The position numbers were made by a program, and so were the translations under genes. A stretch of 64,000 nt of DNA from DASUAL01 sp035763805 (GTDB lineage: Bacteria > Gemmatimonadota > Gemmatimonadetes > Gemmatimonadales > GWC2-71-9), in NCBI GenBank assembly GCA_035763805.1, contig DASUAL010000133.1, positions 9,218 to 73,217 on the forward strand, read 5' to 3'. Below are positions 59,954 through 64,000 of the stretch, in pieces. The notes under the pieces are model-generated. The model did not search any database and was not told the origin of the DNA. It worked only from the letters and a program-made list of their open reading frames with translations. How positions within the stretch are numbered: the stretch's first letter is position 1; each line of letters begins with the position of its first letter.

Positions 59954-61018
59954 TTACGGCCGATAGGGCCGGGCGAAGGTCCCATCCCAAACCGCCAGCG
60001 CCGGCTTGGGGTTGAACGCGCTGTCGGCGAGACCCACGTGGGTGAACAAGGGGAGGATGGAGCCGGGGGGCAGAAAGACGCCCGTGAGATCGAGGTCGTA
60101 GAACGTGAGCTGGAACACGCCGCGTGCATCCACCCGGTCCAGCAGCTCGACCTGACGAGCGATGTAGCGCGCCTGCTCGGCCGGCGTCGACACGAGCGTG
60201 TCGAGCGAGACGGAGGACCAGCCACCCTCGACGACCAGCACGGGCAGCGCGGTCCCCTCGACCAGGCGGCTGTAGTAGTCGAGCGGTACGCTCTTCGGGT
60301 CCGCGAAGCCGCCGAGGTACGGGTAGCTCGAGAGGCCGACGGCGTCCACGAATGGAAAGTCGGCCAAGTCTTGCGCGATGCCCACGTACGGGCCCGCCGG
60401 TGTCCGGCCCCACGCCGTTTCGACCTGCACGCTCACATAGAGCTCGAGGGTAAGCCCCGCGGCGCCGATTTGCGCGGCGAGCGCGTTAGCCATGGTCACG
60501 AGCGCCTGGTACACCGAGTCCGGCGCTGCGACCCGGATCAGGTTGGTTTCTGCGATGAGGCCCAGGTACTCGGGCTCGAGCTTCGCCGCCACGGCGAATA
60601 CCCATTCGCGGTACAGCCGCTGGATCGCCGTGTCGGCGACGCTCCGGCCCAGCGCGACGAGCTCCAGCGCCTCGGTGCTCCGATTGAGCCCGTCGGTCGC
60701 GTCCACCGTGAAGACGAGCGCCAGCCCCTTCGCCCGGAAGTAGTTGGACAGCGGGACCTGCACGCTGTCAACGGCGGCGGCTGGCGAGACCCCGGCGACG
60801 AGCGCGGCCCAGGGGGGCGAGGCATGAATGATCGCCGCGTCGGCCCGCGTCGCCCAGTAGTTGATCGCCGGCACGACGATCGCCGGATCCGCACGCGGCG
60901 GAATGGCGGAGAACCCCATCCGGTACGTACGCGGCGGGCCCGCGGGACCCGAACCGTCTCCCGCACACGCGAGCACGGCCCCGACCACCACGGGCAGAAC
61001 CCCCATTCGGGGCTTCAC
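59954..61018 (-). CDS. Lipoprotein with TIM-barrel glycosidase-like fold
   Basis: A 354-residue protein with a lipobox (VLACAGDG) near the start. The mature sequence has alternating strands and helices and two Glu in places typical of clan GH-A barrels: GLIAETNLI (acid/base candidate) and LPVLVVEGGWSSVS (nucleophile candidate), with VGLSSYPYLGGF between. This recalls GH53- or GH5-like enzymes. No specific family can be named, and an inactive barrel is possible since the usual Asn-Glu is Glu-Thr-Asn. It is convergent with the MBL gene and monocistronic. Confidence 0.6.
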   Translation of the reverse strand: MKPRMGVLPVVVGAVLACAGDGSGPAGPPRTYRMGFSAIPPRADPAIVVPAINYWATRADAAIIHASPPWAALVAGVSPAAAVDSVQVPLSNYFRAKGLALVFTVDATDGLNRSTEALELVALGRSVADTAIQRLYREWVFAVAAKLEPEYLGLIAETNLIRVAAPDSVYQALVTMANALAAQIGAAGLTLELYVSVQVETAWGRTPAGPYVGIAQDLADFPFVDAVGLSSYPYLGGFADPKSVPLDYYSRLVEGTALPVLVVEGGWSSVSLDTLVSTPAEQARYIARQVELLDRVDARGVFQLTFYDLDLTGVFLPPGSILPLFTHVGLADSAFNPKPALAVWDGTFARPYRP

Positions 61019-61082
61019 ATGGCGAATCTAGCCGGATCAAACGAGCCGTCGCCACCAGCTCGCCGCCCGTTAGGGCCGCTAC

Positions 61083-61268
61083 TTAGAACGAGGTTTCGAG
61101 TGCTTCGTCGAGGTTCGTGTCGATCGGATCGCCGGGGAAGTACTCACGGGCCTCTTCGACATCGTCGCCCTGCTCAAACGGGTACTCGCGGTCCGGACCC
61201 AGGTCGGAGAAACGGGGGGCGTGTGTCACTGCCGGGCGGGGGCCTGTGTTATAGAGCTCGCGCGCGCG
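61083..61268 (-). other. Acidic C-terminal reading frame, likely tail of the sigma-like gene
   Basis: The second frame reads RELYNTGPRPAVTHAPRFSD and continues REYPFEQGDDVEEAREYFPG to NLDEALETSF. Its composition is acidic and unlike the Arg-rich shadow frames of the region, so it is probably coding. It meets the region-2 frame at a (CG)n run (about 61257-61270), where a slip would join both into one protein. No separate start with a ribosome site is visible. Confidence 0.45.
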
Positions 61269-61522
61269 CGCAGGCGCTCCACGGCGGCCATCCGCGTGAT
61301 GTCCGAAAGCCAGCGACTTACCGGATAATGGCTGGGGCTGAAGTGGCGCGCCTGCCACTGGACTTCGCTGAATGCCGAGCCGACGATCTGCTCGGCTTCC
61401 GTGGAGTCGGAGAGGATACCGTACGCCAGGGCGTAGAGGGTCGCATGATGGCGAGCGACCAGCTCTGCGAGCGCGTGCGTGTCGCCGGCGGCGGCAGACT
61501 CCAGGAGCTCGCTGTCGCGCAT
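61226..61522 (-). CDS. ECF-like sigma region 2 protein without region 4
   Basis: A 98-residue frame (from ATG 61522) matching sigma-70 region 2: ESAAAGDTHALAELVARHHA, LYALAYGILSDSTEAEQIVG, FSEVQW and SRWLSDITRMAAVERLRARA. It ends soon after region 2.4; there is no region 4. A CG-dinucleotide run lies where the frame of the acidic tail (61083-61268) takes over, so a phase change may join the two. It is either a sigma fragment or a small protein that binds core polymerase. Confidence is limited by the short length. Confidence 0.6.
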   Translation of the reverse strand: MRDSELLESAAAGDTHALAELVARHHATLYALAYGILSDSTEAEQIVGSAFSEVQWQARHFSPSHYPVSRWLSDITRMAAVERLRARASSITQAPARQ

Positions 61523-61894
61523 TGGCGGAGCCGCCGGCCCGCCTGATTCCCTGTAAGGCCCTTCGCTCACGGCTGTCCGAGTCTCACGTGTCGTCGAGGG
61601 GATTCTGGGTCACTAGTGAAGAGCCAACTGGCTGCCCGCCGGTAACGCCGCGTTTTCGGGGTCGATTCGGTCACGGGGAGGGATGAGGGATCTTGCCGTC
61701 CGCGCCCGGATGATGCATGCTGGGGGCGCGGGCGGGGATCCACGCCCAACCTCTACGACTCTCCCCCAGCGAGGGCCCTCGAGAGGCAAAGGGGGGCACA
61801 CTCCCGGATCGGCATCGCTCAACGCCTTTGCGTCGCCGCGGGGCGTCGCCGCTGGGGGGCGTCCAGCCCGTGGCCCGACCAAAGGACGGATACG
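61523..61894. other. Intergenic region without recognisable gene
   Basis: No reading frame here has a coding-like composition on either strand; the frames are Arg/Pro-rich shadows. There are purine-rich stretches and GC-rich short repeats (GCGTCGCCGCGGGGCGTCGCCGC near 61840) that could fold into a hairpin. It probably contains the promoters of the divergent sigma-like and DUF4287 genes, but I cannot place -10 or -35 boxes with confidence. Confidence 0.4.
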
Positions 61895-62569
61895 ATGCCG
61901 ACCAACAAGGATTTCAAGCACCTCGTGCGCGCTCGCATGCACAAGACGGGCGAGTCCTATACCGCCGCCCGCTCGCACCTCCTCAAAAAGAAGCAGGCTC
62001 CCGCCCCGCTCGACTACGCGAAGCTCGCCGGCATGAGCGATGCCACGGTCAAAGCGAAGACGGGGTGCACGTGGGAGCGGTGGGTCCGGGCGCTCGATCG
62101 CGTCGCGGCGCACACGTGGCCGCACCGACAAATCGCCGACTACGTGCACGAGAAGTACAAGGTGCCTGGTTGGTGGACCCAAACTGTCACCGTGGGCTAC
62201 GAGCGCATCAAGGGCCTGCGAGTCGTCGGCCAGCGCCGCGACGGCGGGTTCGAAGCCATGAAGAGCAAGGTGTTCGCAGTGCCGCTCGCCCGGCTGTATC
62301 GGGCGTGGAGCGACACGAGCACGCGGGCGCGGTGGCTGCCTGGAGTGGACCTCACGATCCGCACCGCGACGCGCGGGAAGTCCATGCGCATCACCTGGCC
62401 GGACCAGACGTCGGTCGAGCTCTACTTCATGGGCAAGAGCGCCGTGAAGAGCCAGGTGCACGTCCAGCACCGCAAGCTGCCGGACCGCTCAGCGGCGATC
62501 CGGATGAAGCAGTTCTGGGGGGAGCGCCTGGCTGCGCTCGGAAACGTGCTGGCGCCGGCGGGTCCGTAG
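61895..62569 (+). CDS. DUF4287 / SRPBCC protein
   Basis: A 224-residue protein with the DUF4287-type start MPTNKDFKHLVRARMHKTGE and SYTAARSHLLKK, a middle helix block (GCTWERWVRALDRVAAHTWP, IADYVHEKYKVPGWWTQTVT) and a C-terminal SRPBCC-like region (VFAVPLARLYRAWSDTSTRA, LTIRTATRGKSMRITWPDQT, HVQHRKLPDRSAAIRMKQFW). The fusion is common in soil bacteria, but no function is assigned. The SRPBCC fold binds hydrophobic ligands. The start ATG was chosen by family match. Confidence 0.82.
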   Translation: MPTNKDFKHLVRARMHKTGESYTAARSHLLKKKQAPAPLDYAKLAGMSDATVKAKTGCTWERWVRALDRVAAHTWPHRQIADYVHEKYKVPGWWTQTVTVGYERIKGLRVVGQRRDGGFEAMKSKVFAVPLARLYRAWSDTSTRARWLPGVDLTIRTATRGKSMRITWPDQTSVELYFMGKSAVKSQVHVQHRKLPDRSAAIRMKQFWGERLAALGNVLAPAGP

Positions 62570-62655
62570 GGGTCCGTAGGGGCAGCTGCGACGCCTGGAG
62601 GAACGCGGAGGGGCCGGCTCGAGTCGGGCCGGCCTCTCCTGCCTCGCGGCCGCCG

Positions 62656-63216
62656 CTACTTGGGCCACAGCCAGCCGAACACGCCGGCCGTCAGGAGCCC
62701 GTACACGAGTCCATCGAAGCAGTTCTTGGCCGTCACCGTCCACGACTGCCCACGCCAAATCGAGGCGGCGGGCTGGTACCCTGCATACGCGAGGAACGCG
62801 ACAGTGCCCGCGATCCGGAAGACGGGCAGGTAGCCCGCGCCCGGGCCCATCGTCCGGCCGGCCACGTAGGCGACGAACACCCCGACGACCACGCAGAAAG
62901 CAAACCACTGCGCGAGATGCTTCGCCATCACCGGCGGCCCGCTCGGGAGCACGGTGAGGATCCCGATCGGACCCCGCTTGAATTTCTCGATCATCTCCGG
63001 CGAGCTCATCTCTTTGGGGGTCGGCGCGTGGGGAAACATGTACTCGCCCGGACTCAGATTCTCCGTCCGCAGGGCGCCGAGCAGCCGGTCTTCGTTTGGC
63101 AACTTCCGGTAATCGGTGCGGTGGTAGGTCAGCACCATGTGGATCAGCGAGCTGGCGACGAACACGATCACCGCCGACAGCAGGATCGGCAGCCACAGCG
63201 CTGGAAAGGCGACCAT
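62656..63216 (-). CDS. Conserved membrane protein of unknown function
   Basis: A 186-residue protein with an N-terminal membrane helix (LPILLSAVIVFVASSLIHMV), a soluble segment (TDYRKLPNEDRLLGALRTEN, MFPHAPTPKEMSSPEMIEKF) and three C-terminal helices (FAFCVVVGVFVAYVAGRTM and onward). The order helix, charged loop with PHAP and a Met-rich stretch, then helices is found in a recurrent family of hypothetical proteins. I cannot name a function. It ends close to the convergent DUF4287 gene. Confidence 0.7.
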   Translation of the reverse strand: MVAFPALWLPILLSAVIVFVASSLIHMVLTYHRTDYRKLPNEDRLLGALRTENLSPGEYMFPHAPTPKEMSSPEMIEKFKRGPIGILTVLPSGPPVMAKHLAQWFAFCVVVGVFVAYVAGRTMGPGAGYLPVFRIAGTVAFLAYAGYQPAASIWRGQSWTVTAKNCFDGLVYGLLTAGVFGWLWPK

Positions 63217-63354
63217 GGAGGCTCCTCGGCTGGAGGAATTAGACGGGCATGTCGGCGGAGAATGTCGCGTCGAAACCGGTCCCGCGCCACCGGCGGAGGC
63301 CAGCGAGCCATCTTGCGTTGGCCGCTGCGGGATCGGGGCCCCGACTCCGCCCGC

Positions 63355-63939
63355 CTATTTCACTTCCCGTACCTCGATCTTGTTCTCCATGAAAATGGGA
63401 ATCAGCACCACCGCACGCTTGGCGTCGTATCCGATGTCGGCCGGCGAGGGCACACTGTCCACCGCCGTCGTGTACGTCCCGCCGCTCAGGCGGTAGATGG
63501 CCTGGCCTTCCCAACTCGATATCAGGAAGCTCCCATCCGCCAGACGCTCGACGCCGTCCAGCTGCCCCTTGGGTGGCTTGGGGAGATCGGTGCGCCGGCC
63601 CTTCCCATGCGCGACCGCGACGGCCCTTCCGCCGGGCCCGAACTGGTACAGCGCGTCGGTCCCCGCCTCGGCGAACCCGCCGGGCGGGGGTCCCGCCTTG
63701 ATGCCGGTGTCAGTGACGTAGACCGTGCCGTCTGGCCCCACACACATGTCGTTCAAGAACGACGCGCCCGGCGCATGGACGGGACTCCTGGAGGAGGACG
63801 GGACGGGAGAAGTCAGGCGGCCAGACGCTAGACGGCCCGCGAGCTTCGTGACCACAAGCCGGCCCCGCGCGAGCGGGATTGACTCGGGCACGCCGTCCGC
63901 GCGACCCTCCCTAGACTTCGGGGCACGGAGGTGGCTCAT
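63355..63939 (-). pseudogene. Truncated beta-propeller (SMP-30/NHL-like) gene
   Basis: The last 135 residues look like the C-terminal half of an SMP-30/NHL-type propeller: GASFLNDMCVGPDGTVYVTD, LDGVERLADGSFLISSWEG and AIYRLSGGTYTTAV. The first 55 residues (RAPKSREGRADGVPESIPLA and a Ser/Pro-rich piece) do not resemble a propeller blade or a signal peptide. The ATG would overlap the divergent ATG at 63938. So the 5' half, about 150 residues, is missing or shifted out of frame. It is likely a remnant, though an unusual short protein cannot be excluded. Confidence 0.6.
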
Positions 63940-64000
63940 GAATCGGGTCTGGCTCGGACTCGGCCTGCTCGGCCAGGCCGCGTTCTCCGCTCGCTTTGCC
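63938..64000 (+). CDS. LAB_N (lipid A biosynthesis N-terminal)-domain protein, 3' end cut off
   Basis: Only 21 codons are visible: MNRVWLGLGLLGQAAFSARF and an Ala. The ATG follows a strong GGAGGT five nt upstream. The pattern W-x-G-x2-G-Q-x2-F-x2-RF matches the start of the LAB_N domain, a short membrane domain found in lipid-linked sugar transport or lipid A-related proteins. The call rests on a short stretch. Confidence 0.5.
   Translation, partial: MNRVWLGLGLLGQAAFSARFA

Noticed and set aside
1..64000. tRNA, rRNA, CRISPR, transposase or prophage genes
   Set aside because: Looked for by eye on both strands and found none; short tRNA genes could still be missed without a covariance-model scan.

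Overview
The window is high-GC DNA (my impression is well above 60 percent G+C; I did not compute it). Coding density is high, GTG, TTG and possibly CTG starts are common, and ATGA/GTGA stop-start overlaps are frequent. Several traits together suggest a soil or sediment bacterium of the Gemmatimonadota/Acidobacteriota type: a TonB-dependent receptor with a carboxypeptidase-like N-terminal domain, two Hanks-type Ser/Thr kinases with TolB-like C-terminal regions (one also with TPRs), many Gram-negative lipoproteins and secreted proteins, and a UPF0182 protein. Gemmatimonadota is the best guess, not a proven assignment. I saw no rRNA, tRNA, CRISPR array, transposase, integrase or phage gene.

Layout. 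0-2.3 kb: a cut-off SCO1-type copper chaperone, two tandem 4-TM heme-copper-oxidase-like proteins, a RidA-family protein and a DUF488 protein. 2.5-4.2 kb: an Ada-type alkylation repair protein convergent with a DinB-family protein. 4.3-9 kb: an overlapping operon (small subunit, GMC oxidoreductase, flavin monooxygenase-like protein), then a secreted metallo-beta-lactamase-fold hydrolase. 9-20 kb: mostly single genes, including a DUF2380-like protein, an ornithine cyclodeaminase-like enzyme, a Rieske oxygenase, a Tat-exported amidase, secreted MsrAB, a membrane diguanylate cyclase and Fpg/MutM. 20-27 kb: a glucan-use locus with a GH3 beta-glucosidase divergent from a TonB receptor and a glycoamylase-like (GH144-type) lipoprotein. 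27-38 kb: Ser/Thr kinases, a rhodanese gene interrupted by TGA, an ArsR-like regulator coupled to a frameshifted SRPBCC gene, an ABC exporter, DoxX, and an ECF sigma / anti-sigma-like / Spy-like operon. 38-43.6 kb: an alpha/beta hydrolase and a MacB-like ABC transporter with its periplasmic adaptor.

43.7-46.7 kb is a graveyard of signalling genes: an MHYT-PAS-LuxR-type protein broken by several frameshifts, a histidine kinase remnant that lost core parts, and a receiver fragment, beside one intact receiver and an intact DUF456 protein. 46.8-50.7 kb holds a conserved secreted protein of unknown function and a UPF0182 membrane protein.

50.7-58.8 kb is the most interesting unit. A nearly leaderless TetR regulator has two copies of a TAAC-N3-GTTA palindrome at its own promoter, spaced 18 bp centre to centre. 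A second pair with exactly the same spacing lies in front of the next gene. Downstream, in one direction, are a small secreted protein with three RALLNR repeats, a secreted JAMM/MPN-like metalloprotease candidate, a short-chain dehydrogenase, and a complete tripartite RND efflux system (outer-membrane factor, adaptor, pump). An efflux operon that starts with an exported repeat protein and an exported JAMM-like protein is unusual and is my main candidate for an undescribed system.

58.8-64 kb: a second MBL-fold protein, a TIM-barrel-like lipoprotein, a region-2-only ECF-like fragment, a DUF4287/SRPBCC protein, a membrane protein, a truncated beta-propeller gene, and the first codons of a LAB_N-domain protein.
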